DNA from: an uncultured Alphaproteobacteria bacterium
GTDB taxonomy: Bacteria; Pseudomonadota; Alphaproteobacteria; HIMB59; GCA-002718135
Length of the DNA: 63,875 bases
Direction: 5' to 3'
Assembly: GCA_902577425.1 (NCBI GenBank)
Contig: CACGZD010000007.1
Span: forward strand, 1 to 63,875
Part shown: piece after piece, positions 44,741 to 54,307 of the stretch
How the letters are laid out: each line of letters opens with the position of its first letter
Numbering within the stretch: position 1 is the first letter of the stretch
Position numbers and translations under genes: made by a program
Notes under the pieces: model-generated
Told to the model about the DNA's origin: nothing
Databases searched by the model: none
The model's input: only the letters and a program-made list of their open reading frames with translations

Positions 44741-44755
44741 GTTCTACTTTTGTTC
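44741..44755. promoter_or_regulatory. Alphaproteobacterial LexA box (SOS operator) of umuDC
   Basis: GTTCTACTTTTGTTC is an exact GTTC-N7-GTTC, the LexA target of alphaproteobacteria. It sits 63-77 bp before the umuD start codon, in the gap between umuD and the divergent alaX gene, so it could affect both. Confidence 0.85.
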
Positions 44756-44817
44756 TAATTTATGCAGAATAATAAAAAAGTCAATATAATATTTTCAAAA
44801 TCCTGTTAAAAAAAAAT

Positions 44818-45519
44818 ATGAGTAAATTATTTGAAGAAAATGCATATCTTAAAGAATTTAAGGCAAAAATAATAAACATAAATATAGAAGAAAAAACAAT
44901 TGAATTAGATAATACAGCTTTTTATGCAAGAAGTGGTGGTCAACCAGGAGATATAGGAGAAATAATAACAAAAAATCAAAATATTGAAGTTAAAGATACT
45001 ATTAAAAAAGATAACAAAATAATTAATATCATTAACAAGACAGAAAATTTAGATAAGGGGATTGAAATAATAGGAAAAATTAATTGGGAAAAACGATATA
45101 AGTACATGAAAATGCATAGTGCATTACATCTAATGTGTTCTGTTATACCTTTGGGAGTAACAGGAGGGCAAATAGGATATGAAAAAAGTAGATTAGATTT
45201 TAATGATCCAGATAAAGAAATAGATAAAGAAGAAATAGAAGAAAAAATAAATTCACTTGTAAAAAATGATTATCAGATAACAAGTGAAATAATTGACAGT
45301 AAAATATTAGACGAACAACCTGAATTAATAAGAACTATGTCAGTAAAGCCACCTCAAATTGATGGTAAAATTAGACTAATCAAGATTGGTAATGTAGATT
45401 TACAACCTTGTGGAGGTACACATGTTAAATCAACAGCAGAAATTGGCTCAATTAAAATAGGTAAAATAGAAAATAAAGGCCGTATGAACAGAAGAGTTAA
45501 TATTATTCTTAATGATTAA
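44818..45519 (+). CDS. alaX: Alanyl-tRNA editing protein AlaX
   Basis: 233 aa, the AlaX-M size. Zinc ligands His100 and His104 (KMHSALHLM) and Cys198, His202 (QPCGGTHV) are all present; [15 protein letters not shown] near 34-48 is the N-terminal glycine-rich motif. It hydrolyses mischarged Ser-tRNA-Ala in trans. Divergent from umuDC and overlapping the convergent aapP end by 11 bp. Confidence 0.92.
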   Translation: MSKLFEENAYLKEFKAKIININIEEKTIELDNTAFYARSGGQPGDIGEIITKNQNIEVKDTIKKDNKIINIINKTENLDKGIEIIGKINWEKRYKYMKMHSALHLMCSVIPLGVTGGQIGYEKSRLDFNDPDKEIDKEEIEEKINSLVKNDYQITSEIIDSKILDEQPELIRTMSVKPPQIDGKIRLIKIGNVDLQPCGGTHVKSTAEIGSIKIGKIENKGRMNRRVNIILND

Positions 45520-46252
45520 GTATTTGGCTTAAAAATAATTTTGTTCTGTCACTCTCTGGATTATTAAAAAATTTATCAGGAGGAGCTTCTTCAACTATTC
45601 TTCCTTCATCCATAAAAACCATTCTATTGGCAACTGTTTTAGCAAAGCCCATCTCATGAGTAACAACAATCATTGTCATACCACCTTCAGCTAAATCAAC
45701 CATAACATCTAAAACCTCTTTAATCATCTCAGGATCAAGAGCTGATGTTGGTTCATCAAAAAGCATAATATTAGGATTCATTGCTAAAGATCTTGCAATA
45801 GCTACTCTTTGTTGTTGACCACCAGAAAGTTGACCAGGATATTTATTGGCTTGTTCTGGTATTTTAACTATTTCTAATTGTTTCATGGCCAACTCTTCAG
45901 CTTCAGCTTTTGGCATTTTCTTTACCCATATGGGAGCTAAAGTAATGTTTTCTTTTACAGATAAATGAGGAAAAAGATTAAATTGTTGGAATACCATTCC
46001 TACTTCTCTTCTTACACTGTCAATATTTTTAAGGTTTCCAGTTAATTCAATACCATCAACTACAATTGTACCTTCTTGATGTTCTTCAAGTCTATTAATA
46101 CATCTGATCATAGTTGATTTACCAGAGCCAGAAGGTCCACAAACAACAATACGTTCTTTCTTTTTAACTTCTAGATTTACATCTTGAAGAACTTGAAAGT
46201 CACCAAACCATTTGTTGACATTTTTTAGTGAAATAATTGATTCTTGTGACAT
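45509..46252 (-). CDS. aapP: General L-amino acid ABC transporter ATPase AapP
   Basis: 247 aa. Walker [21 protein letters not shown] near 39-58, signature [19 protein letters not shown] near 142-160, Walker [16 protein letters not shown] near 162-176 and H-loop VVTHEM. It powers polar amino acid uptake. Last gene of aapJQMP, 2 bp after aapM. Confidence 0.95.
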   Translation of the reverse strand: MSQESIISLKNVNKWFGDFQVLQDVNLEVKKKERIVVCGPSGSGKSTMIRCINRLEEHQEGTIVVDGIELTGNLKNIDSVRREVGMVFQQFNLFPHLSVKENITLAPIWVKKMPKAEAEELAMKQLEIVKIPEQANKYPGQLSGGQQQRVAIARSLAMNPNIMLFDEPTSALDPEMIKEVLDVMVDLAEGGMTMIVVTHEMGFAKTVANRMVFMDEGRIVEEAPPDKFFNNPESDRTKLFLSQILNH

Positions 46253-46254
46253 AA

Positions 46255-47397
46255 TTAATCTGCTCCCATGTTAATACCTGTTTTTAATTTATTTTCCAAA
46301 TATAAACTGTATCTAGACATACCAAAAGTAAAGATAAAAAATACTAAAGCTACAAAAACATAGACTTCATTTGATAAACCCATCCAAGTTGCGTCTGCTA
46401 AAGCCCCTCTTCCAATTCCTAATAAATCTAATAAACCAATTATAATTACTAAAGTAGTATCTTTAAATAGACCAATTGAAGTATTTACAATTGACGGTAT
46501 AGTTATTCTAATAGCTTGTGGTAAAATAATTTTTCTATTCATTTGCCAATAAGACAAACCTACTGATTGAGCAGCTTCATATTGTCCTTGAGGAATAGCT
46601 TGTAGTCCACCTCTTATAACTTCTGCCATATAAGCTGCTTGAAATAGTGTTACTGCCACAAGAACTCTTACTAGGCCATCCATATTTATTCCTTCTGGCA
46701 AGAATAAAGGTAACATAACCATTCCAAAGAAAAGAAGTGTGATAAGTGGTACTCCTCGAATAAATTCAATAAACAAAGTACAAACCATACTAATCACAGG
46801 AAGCTTTGATCTTCTTCCAAGAGCTAAAATAATTCCAAGAGGAAAAGCTAATGCAATACCAAAAACACCTAAAACTAAAGTAACTAATAAACCTCCCCAT
46901 TTATTAGTAGGAACTATTTCAAAACCAAAGCCTCCATATAATAAGATAAATGCAATGATAGGAAATATAATTGTAAATTTAATTAAGTGTTTTCTATAAG
47001 GTAATTGCTCAACTAAAAGTGGAATTAAAGCAATTGCTAATAAAAAATAAGTTACATTTACTCTCCAAACTTGTTCAACAGGATAAAATCCATAAATAAA
47101 TTGATAGAAGCGTACTATAATAATTGACCAACATGCAGCATGATATTCTTCAGGATTTGCTACTCGAGAACAAAAAGATCTATCAATTATTCGTTCGCCT
47201 TTATAATTGTAAATAAAATCAGCACTAAAGATTGCCCAATCTAAAAACCAAGGTATTATTTGATAAAGAAAATATGCAACTAATAATGTAACAATAGTAT
47301 TAAACCAATTTGAAAATAAATTTATTCTTAGCCAACCAATAAAACCTGTAGTTGCAACAGGAGGTTTTCTACTTTCAATTTTATTATCAATATTCAT
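46255..47397 (-). CDS. aapM: General L-amino acid ABC transporter permease AapM
   Basis: 380 aa, the long AapM form with an extended N-terminal membrane region before the transport core. The EAA loop is [38 protein letters not shown] (around 258-295). It forms the channel with AapQ. Its start overlaps the aapQ stop by one base. Confidence 0.93.
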   Translation of the reverse strand: MNIDNKIESRKPPVATTGFIGWLRINLFSNWFNTIVTLLVAYFLYQIIPWFLDWAIFSADFIYNYKGERIIDRSFCSRVANPEEYHAACWSIIIVRFYQFIYGFYPVEQVWRVNVTYFLLAIALIPLLVEQLPYRKHLIKFTIIFPIIAFILLYGGFGFEIVPTNKWGGLLVTLVLGVFGIALAFPLGIILALGRRSKLPVISMVCTLFIEFIRGVPLITLLFFGMVMLPLFLPEGINMDGLVRVLVAVTLFQAAYMAEVIRGGLQAIPQGQYEAAQSVGLSYWQMNRKIILPQAIRITIPSIVNTSIGLFKDTTLVIIIGLLDLLGIGRGALADATWMGLSNEVYVFVALVFFIFTFGMSRYSLYLENKLKTGINMGAD

Positions 47398-48554
47398 TAT
47401 TTTTCCTTAAATTGGATACTTTTGTTATATATATTCATAAAAAAAGATATTGTTAAACTTATAACTAGATATGTCGCCATTGTTATTGCCATACATTCAA
47501 TTGCTTGACCTGTTTGATTTAAGCTTATCCCACCAAATCCATGAACAAGATCAGCATAGCCAACTGCTATACCTAGAGATGAATTTTTAGTTAAATTTAA
47601 ATACTGACTTGTTAAAGGAGGCACTATAACCCTTAAAGCTTGAGGTATGATAATTAATCTCATTATCCAGTTTTGCTTTAAACCTAAAGCCCCTGAAGCT
47701 TCTCTTTGTCCTTTAGTAACTGATAAAATTCCAGATCTTACAGTTTCAGAAATAAATGCACCTGTATAGATAGTAAGGGCTAAAAACATTGCTATGAATT
47801 CAGGTCTTATAACCATACCTCCTTTGAAATTAAATCCTTTTAATACAGGATATTCAAGTGTCATTGGTGATCCCATAATAAAGAAAATTAAAAGTGGTAA
47901 TAAAATAATTATTCCTAAATTAGTTGTAAAAGTTGGAAATTGTTGACCTGTGTTATCTTGTCTTTTTTTAGCCCATCGTCTAACAAAAAAAGCTATAAAA
48001 AAAGATAAAAGTATAAATATAGAAACAATGAAAAATCCATCTTCGTAAATTGGTCTAGGTCCATAAAGACCTCTATTCGAAATATAAAATGTATCCCAAA
48101 TTTGTGGAGCTTGTTTAATTCTTGGTAATTGAATTAAAATTGCATACCATAATATTATTTGAAGAATTAAAGGTACATTTCTTGTAAATTCAACATATAC
48201 ATAAGCAGTTCTACTTAAAAGCCAATTTGAAGATAATCTTATAATACCTACTATAAAACCCAAAATAGTTGCTGCAATACAACCTGTAAATGAAACTAAT
48301 AAAGTATTTAATACTCCTACAAAATAAACTTTTAGATGAGTATCAGTAGATTTGTAATCTAGAAAGGGTGAAAAGCTTATGTCAAAACCAGCAGGATTAT
48401 TTAAAAACCCAAAACCAGTAGCAATATTTCTTTTTTCTAAATTGTAAGCAGTAGTATTAACGATAAAATAAATTGCTAAAGCAAAAAAACCAACAACTAG
48501 AGTTTGGTATAGAATACCTCTAGATTTTTCATCTGAAAATAAATTTTTTTGCAT
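47397..48554 (-). CDS. aapQ: General L-amino acid ABC transporter permease AapQ
   Basis: 385 aa. Typical AapQ features: long periplasmic insert around 140-170 and an EAA loop SETVRSGILSVTKGQREASGALGLKQ... followed by IIPQALRVIVPPLTSQYLN near 316-334. Inner membrane channel subunit with AapM. It is separated from aapJ by a G/C hairpin that should lower permease levels relative to the binding protein. Confidence 0.93.
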   Translation of the reverse strand: MQKNLFSDEKSRGILYQTLVVGFFALAIYFIVNTTAYNLEKRNIATGFGFLNNPAGFDISFSPFLDYKSTDTHLKVYFVGVLNTLLVSFTGCIAATILGFIVGIIRLSSNWLLSRTAYVYVEFTRNVPLILQIILWYAILIQLPRIKQAPQIWDTFYISNRGLYGPRPIYEDGFFIVSIFILLSFFIAFFVRRWAKKRQDNTGQQFPTFTTNLGIIILLPLLIFFIMGSPMTLEYPVLKGFNFKGGMVIRPEFIAMFLALTIYTGAFISETVRSGILSVTKGQREASGALGLKQNWIMRLIIIPQALRVIVPPLTSQYLNLTKNSSLGIAVGYADLVHGFGGISLNQTGQAIECMAITMATYLVISLTISFFMNIYNKSIQFKEK

Positions 48555-48570
48555 AAATAATAAAAAAAAT

Positions 48571-48590
48571 GGGGGGAAAAGATCCCCCCC
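48571..48590 (-). terminator. aapJ-aapQ intercistronic G/C hairpin
   Basis: On the minus strand a G7 run pairs with C6 around a short ATCTTTT loop and is followed by a T-rich tract (ATTTTTTTTATT). It would act as a partial terminator and 3' end protector for aapJ mRNA. Confidence 0.75.
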
Positions 48591-48611
48591 AAAAAATGTT
48601 ATCTCTAAATT

Positions 48612-49616
48612 TTATCTAAATGGAGGAGCGTATAAAATACCTCCGTCAGTCCATAAAGCGTTTAGATTTCTTCCAATTCCAAGTGGAGTGTCAGGTCCGA
48701 TATTTCTATCGAAAGACTCTGAGTAGTTACCAACTTGTTTAATGATATTGTAAGCAAAGTCATTGCTTAACTCTAACATTTCACCATAACCACCTTCAAC
48801 TCCTAGAAGTCTTAAAACTTCTGGAATATTTGAACTTTTGCTATCATCTACATTAGCAGAAGATACACCTAGTTCCTCAGCAATGATCATAGTGTTAAGA
48901 GACCAACGTACAACGTCACCCCATTGATGATCACCGTGTCTTACTAGAGGGCCTAAAGGCTCTTTAGAAATGATGTTTGGAAGAACAACCCATTTATTTG
49001 GATTATCTGCTTGAGCTCTTGTAGCTGAAAGACCAGATGCATCTGTTGTGTAAACATCACATCTACCAGCAAACAAGTTTTCTCTTGCTTCATCATTAGT
49101 TTCAATTGGAAGTGCTTCATAGCTAATATTATTAGCTCTAAAGAAATCCGCAAGGTTTAACTCTGTAGTAGTACCTGTTTGAATACATACAGTAGCTCCA
49201 TCAAGACCAGTTGCATCATCTACACCTAGAGCTGAAGGAATCATAAATCCTTGACCATCGTAGTAGTTAACTCCTACAAACTCAAAACCAAGATTAACAT
49301 CACGGCTTAAAGTCCAAGTAGTGTTTCTTGCTAGCATATCAATTTCACCTGACGCTAATGTTGGGAAACGTGACTTACCAGTTGTAGTAGTGAATTCTAC
49401 TTTACTTGAATCTCCAAAAATTGCTGCTGCAACTGCACGACATACGTCTACATCAAAACCAGCCCAGTTCCCACTATCATCAGGAGCTGCAAAACCGATT
49501 AAACCAGTTGTTACACCACATTTTAGAAATCCTCTATTTTTAACATCATCAAGAGTTCCAGCATTTGCAGAAAAAGCAAAAACAGAAACTGCTAAGATTG
49601 ATAATAATTTTTTCAT
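48612..49616 (-). CDS. aapJ: General L-amino acid ABC transporter binding protein AapJ
   Basis: 334 aa with a signal peptide (KKLLSILAVSVFAFSANA, residues 2-19). SBP family 3 core: KNRGFLKCGVTTGLIGFAAP, GFDVDVCRAVAAAIFGD near 54-70, and IDMLARNTTWTLSRD near 93-107, all AapJ hallmarks. It captures a broad range of L-amino acids in the periplasm. Codon usage is less AT-biased than its neighbours and a GAGAGGAAA ribosome site precedes it, consistent with very high expression. Confidence 0.96.
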   Translation of the reverse strand: MKKLLSILAVSVFAFSANAGTLDDVKNRGFLKCGVTTGLIGFAAPDDSGNWAGFDVDVCRAVAAAIFGDSSKVEFTTTTGKSRFPTLASGEIDMLARNTTWTLSRDVNLGFEFVGVNYYDGQGFMIPSALGVDDATGLDGATVCIQTGTTTELNLADFFRANNISYEALPIETNDEARENLFAGRCDVYTTDASGLSATRAQADNPNKWVVLPNIISKEPLGPLVRHGDHQWGDVVRWSLNTMIIAEELGVSSANVDDSKSSNIPEVLRLLGVEGGYGEMLELSNDFAYNIIKQVGNYSESFDRNIGPDTPLGIGRNLNALWTDGGILYAPPFR

Positions 49617-49651
49617 ATTATTTCCTCTCTTTAAAAATTATTAAGGATCCT

Positions 49652-49669
49652 TTTGTCAAATTTGACAAA
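49652..49669. promoter_or_regulatory. 18-bp perfect palindrome in the aapJ/metC divergent promoter region
   Basis: TTTGTCAAATTTGACAAA is fully self-complementary and carries a consensus -35 TTGACA in each orientation. It lies 36 bp before the aapJ start. It could be an operator, a pair of overlapping -35 boxes, or both. Confidence 0.5.
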
Positions 49670-49780
49670 GATTTGTATCCATTATCAAATTTATAAGGTA
49701 TTCGAAATACTTAATTTAATAGTTAAAAAAAGTAAAAATGTAGTGACTAAAAAGAGCTTAAACTACTATATATAGTATAT

Positions 49781-50941
49781 ATGAAGATAAAAACTAAATT
49801 AACAAAATTAGGAAGAGATCCAAAAAAGCAAAAAGGGTTTGTTAATCCAGGTATATACAAAGGTTCAACGATGATCTTTAATAGTTTTAAAGATTATCTG
49901 AATGACATAAAAAATGATGATGATAGAAAAACTTTATATGGAATTAATAAAAATCCCTTTAACGAACAATTAGAAAAAGCAATATCAAAACTTTACAATG
50001 CTTCAGATACTGTAATCGCTCCTTCAGGTTTAGCTGCTTTAATTATACCTTTTTTTACTTTTTTAAAAAAAAATGATGAAGTTTTAATAGTTGATACAGT
50101 TTACAGTCCAACAAGAACTTTTTGTAATAAAATTTTAAAAAATTATGGAATAAAAATTAAATATTTTCATCCAATTAATAGTATAAATAATTTTGAAAAA
50201 TTAATTAATAAAAAAACTAAATTAATATATCTAGAATCCCCTGGTACAGCTACTTTTGAGATTATAGATATCCCATTTATAACAAAAATAGCAAAAAGAA
50301 AAAAAATACCAACTGTTTTAGATAACACTTGGGCATCACCTCTATACTGTGATCCTATTAAACTTGGTATTAATGTAATAGTTGATGCAGGTACAAAATA
50401 TATTAATGGTCATTCTGATGTACTAATAGGCTTTGTTTCTAGTGATAAAAAATATGCAAAAGAAATTAGAATTACAACTAAAACTCTTGGGATATGTCCA
50501 GGATCTGAAGAGGTTTATTTAGCTCTAAGAGGTATTCCTACTTTAAATCTTAGAATGAAAGAAATTGAAAAAAATGCTCTTAATATGGCTAAAGCATTAA
50601 AGACAAATAAATTTGTTAGCGAAGTATATCACCCCGCTCTGCCTCATACTAAAAATCATAAAATATGGAAAAGAGATTTTAAAGGAAGCACTGGATTATT
50701 CGCATTTGAATTAAAGAAAAAATTTTCAAATATTATGATTGAAAAATTTTATAAACAATTAAAGATTTTTAAACTTGGCTATAGTTGGGGAGGTTTCGAA
50801 AGTTTAATTACCTTTCCACCATTAGATAAAAGAATATATAAAGATAAACTAACTGGTAATTTAATTAGAGTCTATTGTGGTTTAGAAGATAGTAATGATC
50901 AAATAAAAGATATTACAAATGCTTTAAAAATTTTTAGATAA
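49781..50941 (+). CDS. metC: Cystathionine beta-lyase
   Basis: 386 aa Cys/Met PLP enzyme. PLP lysine Lys206 in DAGTKYINGHSDVLIG; Asp181 in VLDNTWASP; Tyr53 region LYGINKNP; C-terminal LGYSWGGFESLITFP near 332-346 marks cystathionine beta-lyase rather than MetB/MetY. It cleaves cystathionine to homocysteine, pyruvate and ammonia. There is no Shine-Dalgarno; a palindrome TACTATATATAGTA ends 3 bp before the ATG. The TSUP exporter follows 2 bp later. Confidence 0.9.
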   Translation: MKIKTKLTKLGRDPKKQKGFVNPGIYKGSTMIFNSFKDYLNDIKNDDDRKTLYGINKNPFNEQLEKAISKLYNASDTVIAPSGLAALIIPFFTFLKKNDEVLIVDTVYSPTRTFCNKILKNYGIKIKYFHPINSINNFEKLINKKTKLIYLESPGTATFEIIDIPFITKIAKRKKIPTVLDNTWASPLYCDPIKLGINVIVDAGTKYINGHSDVLIGFVSSDKKYAKEIRITTKTLGICPGSEEVYLALRGIPTLNLRMKEIEKNALNMAKALKTNKFVSEVYHPALPHTKNHKIWKRDFKGSTGLFAFELKKKFSNIMIEKFYKQLKIFKLGYSWGGFESLITFPPLDKRIYKDKLTGNLIRVYCGLEDSNDQIKDITNALKIFR

Positions 50942-50943
50942 AA

Positions 50944-51678
50944 ATGGATATAGCTTTCTATTTTTATGCTTCCATTGGTGTAATTATTTTTGGTATTGCA
51001 AAAGGTGGTTTTGCTGGACCAGCTTCAATACTTGCAGTACCAATAATGGCATTAGCAATGAATCCTGCAGTTGCTGCAGGTATATTATTACCAGTATTGT
51101 TGATAATGGACTTTATAGCCATTTATTTCTATTGGAAAAAATGGGATGTAAATCTTGCTAAGATTATTTTACCTCCAGCAATTATAGGGATAATAATTGG
51201 AGGATTAACATTTCAATTTATCAATGCAAATAATATAAAAGTTTTAATTGGAACAATATGTATATTATTCTTATTTTTAACATTTTTTAAAAAAAATAAT
51301 TTTTTTTTTAAACCTACTAGAAATAAAGGTAGATTTTGGTCTCTTATAAGTGGTTATACAAGCTGTATAATTCATGCAGGAGGTCAGCCGATAAGCTTTT
51401 ATTTATTGCCTTTAAAATTAGATAAAACAACGTACGTTGGAACAGCAACCTTAGTTTTTTTATTTATTAATTTATTTAAATTAATACCTTACCATTTTTT
51501 AGATTTATTAGTATTTTCAAATTTGAAAGTTTCATTATTACTATCACCACTAGCTCCTATCAGTATATACATTGGATACTTTCTTCATAAAAAATTTAAA
51601 GATGAAATTTTTTATCTTTTGATTTATATTTTACTAGGGGTAAGCGGTGTAAAATTAATTTATGATGGACTTTTATAA
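50944..51678 (+). CDS. TauE/SafE (TSUP) family membrane protein
   Basis: 244 aa, about eight helices. N-terminal AKGGFAGPASILAVPIMALAM near 19-39 and the second repeat HAGGQPISFYLLPLKLDKTTYVGT near 140-163 are TSUP signatures. Family members export sulfite or sulfoacetate or import related anions. The 2-bp gap to metC suggests a link to sulfur flow from cystathionine/cysteine breakdown (inference). Confidence 0.87.
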   Translation: MDIAFYFYASIGVIIFGIAKGGFAGPASILAVPIMALAMNPAVAAGILLPVLLIMDFIAIYFYWKKWDVNLAKIILPPAIIGIIIGGLTFQFINANNIKVLIGTICILFLFLTFFKKNNFFFKPTRNKGRFWSLISGYTSCIIHAGGQPISFYLLPLKLDKTTYVGTATLVFLFINLFKLIPYHFLDLLVFSNLKVSLLLSPLAPISIYIGYFLHKKFKDEIFYLLIYILLGVSGVKLIYDGLL

Positions 51679-51689
51679 AATAAAATTAT

Positions 51690-52109
51690 TTATTTAAAAT
51701 CAGTATTATAATTAGCTCTTTTTGATTTTCTTAGACCAAAAGGGCCAGGTATAAACAATGTCATTGTTTCTTTATTTAAATTAAGATCTACTCTATGCAA
51801 ATGATCAGCTGATCTAAAACCAATATATCCTGGTTTTCTCCAAAATTTACCTTTTGCAGTTGTTTCCCAATACCCACCTTTTAAAATAATTGTTATATAA
51901 GGGCACATATGATTATGAACTCCATCTCCATGATCATTATCTAACATTTTGTGTATTAAAATATTAAAAGGAAACCATTTTGGACGATGCCTAAATAATA
52001 AATAGTATCTTTCCATCCAAGGTTTGGCATTTTTATAATCTGGATGAGATGGGCCTCTATCTAGAACTATTTTTTTTCTTCCAATTTTTTCTAAAATTTT
52101 TAAAATCAT
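51690..52109 (-). CDS. Small cupin-fold protein of unknown function
   Basis: 139 aa. A cupin-like metal motif is seen: VHNHMCPYITIILKGGYWE near 69-87 (HxH and Gly turn), with a second His pair in ADHLHRVDL near 105-113. MERYYLLFRHRPKWFPFNI near 32-50 is shared by a family of uncharacterised bacterial cupins that I recall only as hypothetical. Last gene of the iol-containing operon, abutting the nucleosidase gene with no gap. Confidence 0.65.
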   Translation of the reverse strand: MILKILEKIGRKKIVLDRGPSHPDYKNAKPWMERYYLLFRHRPKWFPFNILIHKMLDNDHGDGVHNHMCPYITIILKGGYWETTAKGKFWRKPGYIGFRSADHLHRVDLNLNKETMTLFIPGPFGLRKSKRANYNTDFK

Positions 52110-52637
52110 TTATTTACAATTAGGATATAAAGATAAGAAGTCACGAGCACCCTTGTGACAATTTTCTTTCCAATCATTTGATGATTCTTCATTTGCATAG
52201 TCTGAAATATATTTAAAACATTTGAAATCAATATTTTTTATCTTACAAATTTTTGCTAATGCATAAGCTTCCATATCTACTATATCACAATCCATTTCTA
52301 ATTTATTTTTGACAAATTTATCTCCAGTTGCACAAATATAACCTTCATGAGATAATATAATTTTTGAAATAGGGTCAAAAGGAGTTTCACCTAATTTAAA
52401 ATCTAATAAACCTCTTGCATCCATATCATGTTGAATAAAAGTAGTGCATTCTATAAGTCCACTGATTTCTTTTTTTAATGAACCTGCAGTACCATAATTA
52501 ATTACTTGATTTGGTTTATATAAATGAATTAACTCAATTAATTTTATTGCGGCATTAATTTTTCCCACTCCGGTGTGATGAAACTTACTTAATTCAGGTG
52601 TTTCTTCTTTTAATGCTGCAACGAAAATCGCTTCCAT
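52110..52637 (-). CDS. Short MTA/SAH nucleosidase-like phosphorylase superfamily protein
   Basis: 175 aa, short against about 230 for MtnN. Kept features: an N-terminal VAALKEE (acid near residue 12), INYGTAGSLK near 46-55, FIQHDMDARG, the catalytic-site VDMEAYALAKICK near 118-130 and YISDYANE near 143-150 (the general acid Asp). It likely splits a ribosyl-adenine such as methylthioadenosine, S-adenosylhomocysteine or 5'-deoxyadenosine. It directly follows the iolJ-type aldolase. Confidence 0.75.
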   Translation of the reverse strand: MEAIFVAALKEETPELSKFHHTGVGKINAAIKLIELIHLYKPNQVINYGTAGSLKKEISGLIECTTFIQHDMDARGLLDFKLGETPFDPISKIILSHEGYICATGDKFVKNKLEMDCDIVDMEAYALAKICKIKNIDFKCFKYISDYANEESSNDWKENCHKGARDFLSLYPNCK

Positions 52638-53468
52638 TTATTGTGGTCCAAAATTCTTAATTATTTTTTTTGTAATTTTTGTAATTTCAGGAATTGTTGG
52701 TTTTAATAATTGTAATCTATCATAAATTCTTGGGTTATTTTTTACTTGTTTTCTTAAGGCATTACCAAAAGTCATGCGTAATTCAGTTCCAATGTTAAAT
52801 TTAGCAACATTAGTTTCTTTTGCTAATTTTTTTCTTATGCGATTAGGAATACCGCTTCCTCCATGTAAAACTAAGGGTATTGATGTAGATTTTTGAATTT
52901 GTTTAATTATTTCTATATTTATTTTTGCGATTTTATTTGTTTGTAAATGAGTATTGCCAACAGATATAGCCATTGCATCTACTCCACTATTTTTAGCAAA
53001 AGATATTGCTTCGTCAGGTTTCGTTCCTTTTGAAGATTTTCCTTTATCATAACCAACAAAACCAATTTCTCCTTCAACGGACACTTTATCCATATGTGCT
53101 TTCTTCACTATTCTTGAAGTTATTTTTATATTTTCTTTTAATGGTAGTTTTGAACCATCAAACATTACGGAAGTAAAACCTGAATCAATTCCCTCTACAC
53201 ATTCTCTAACTGTATATCCATGATCTATATGACAACAAATATGAGTTTTAGTTTGTTCTGCTAGATATCGGAACATTTTACCTAAAATAGGCACAGGAGT
53301 ATGAGCTCTACATGAAGGCCCAGCTTGTAAAATTATTGGTATACCTGTCTCGTCAGCAGCTTTAGTAAAAGCTAAAGCATCATCCCAAGATAATACAACT
53401 AAACCTGCAACAGCATAATTATTTTTGTTAGCATCATTTAAAATTTTTTTTAAAGATACTGCGGTCAT
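52638..53468 (-). CDS. iolJ: Class II aldolase, probable 6-phospho-5-dehydro-2-deoxy-D-gluconate aldolase
   Basis: 276 aa class II fructose-bisphosphate aldolase family. Zinc ligands: HICCHIDHGYTV near 81-92, EGEIGFVGYDKG near 133-144, and a later His in VLHGGSGIPN near 206-215; the substrate acid is the Asp of HIDHG. Placed after iolC and iolB with one-base overlaps, so the IolJ reaction (yielding DHAP and malonate semialdehyde) is the best guess. GatY, FbaA or the DHAP-shunt aldolase are alternatives. Confidence 0.75.
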   Translation of the reverse strand: MTAVSLKKILNDANKNNYAVAGLVVLSWDDALAFTKAADETGIPIILQAGPSCRAHTPVPILGKMFRYLAEQTKTHICCHIDHGYTVRECVEGIDSGFTSVMFDGSKLPLKENIKITSRIVKKAHMDKVSVEGEIGFVGYDKGKSSKGTKPDEAISFAKNSGVDAMAISVGNTHLQTNKIAKINIEIIKQIQKSTSIPLVLHGGSGIPNRIRKKLAKETNVAKFNIGTELRMTFGNALRKQVKNNPRIYDRLQLLKPTIPEITKITKKIIKNFGPQ

Positions 53469-54307
53469 TATTTATATTTAGCAATCATATCTTTAATACC
53501 TGGTATAGTTTCTATTTGATATGCATGCTCAGGTTGAAAATATTGAACAAGAGATCTTTGAGAAAGACCACCTAAAATTGTAAAATAATACATCTCATAT
53601 CCAGGGGCAACAACACAAGGATGATATCCAGTTCTAATAGAAATTGTTGATCTATCAATTATATGTTCTGCTTTTCCAACCTTCTCATCAACTTGTTGAA
53701 ATAATTGAAAACCAAAACCATTATTTGGTCGAAAACGATAATTATATGTTTCATCGTGTCGTGTTTCATATGGAAGTCTGTCAGTATCATGCTTATGAGG
53801 TGGAAATCCTGACCAACCTCCTTGCCCTACAGTATACAATTCATTGCATAGTAAACGACCAACTTTATCATGATGTTTTGCACCTAAAATATGTTTTATT
53901 TTTCTGTGAGTTTTGGTATCATCAGAGCCGTATTGAACCATATCAATTTCATCAGCCCTAACAGCAAAAGGTTCTAATGTTTTGTCAAACTTTGCACCTG
54001 CAATAAAAACTTCAGTATCATTAATTGCGTCAAAAGAAGCTTTAACCCCAGAAGGCACATAAACTCCTTCGGGTTCACCGTCCCAAACATCTAAAGTTCT
54101 AGTACCTAAATTATTTGTCTCAAATCCTTCAATATTAACATTTATCGAACCTGTAGCTGGTACAATGCAAGTTTCATATCCTGGAGTTATATACTCAAAG
54201 CTTTGATCTTTTTTTAATTTAACAATATTAAAATAGTTTAGTGGAACTTTTTTGTCATCCATATCGACAATAGGTTTATTTTCATTATCAAAAGGTGGTA
54301 TGTGCAT
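53468..54307 (-). CDS. iolB: 5-deoxy-glucuronate isomerase
   Basis: 279 aa bicupin. GGWSGFPPHKHDTDRLP near 162-178 carries the metal His pair; RHDETYNYRFRPNNGFGFQ near 183-201 adds the Glu and the conserved GFGFQ; GYHPCVVAPGYEMYYF near 230-245 is the C-terminal IolB signature. It isomerises 5-deoxy-glucuronate in myo-inositol breakdown. One-base overlaps join it to iolC and the aldolase gene. Confidence 0.92.
   Translation of the reverse strand: MHIPPFDNENKPIVDMDDKKVPLNYFNIVKLKKDQSFEYITPGYETCIVPATGSINVNIEGFETNNLGTRTLDVWDGEPEGVYVPSGVKASFDAINDTEVFIAGAKFDKTLEPFAVRADEIDMVQYGSDDTKTHRKIKHILGAKHHDKVGRLLCNELYTVGQGGWSGFPPHKHDTDRLPYETRHDETYNYRFRPNNGFGFQLFQQVDEKVGKAEHIIDRSTISIRTGYHPCVVAPGYEMYYFTILGGLSQRSLVQYFQPEHAYQIETIPGIKDMIAKYK

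Noticed and set aside
44572-44772. 66-codon plus-strand ORF over the umuD start and LexA box
   Set aside because: Overlaps umuD antisense and its second half is plain promoter sequence; no ribosome site or protein-like pattern.
53644-53961. 105-codon plus-strand ORF inside iolB
   Set aside because: Histidine/tyrosine-rich shadow frame of the antisense strand of iolB.
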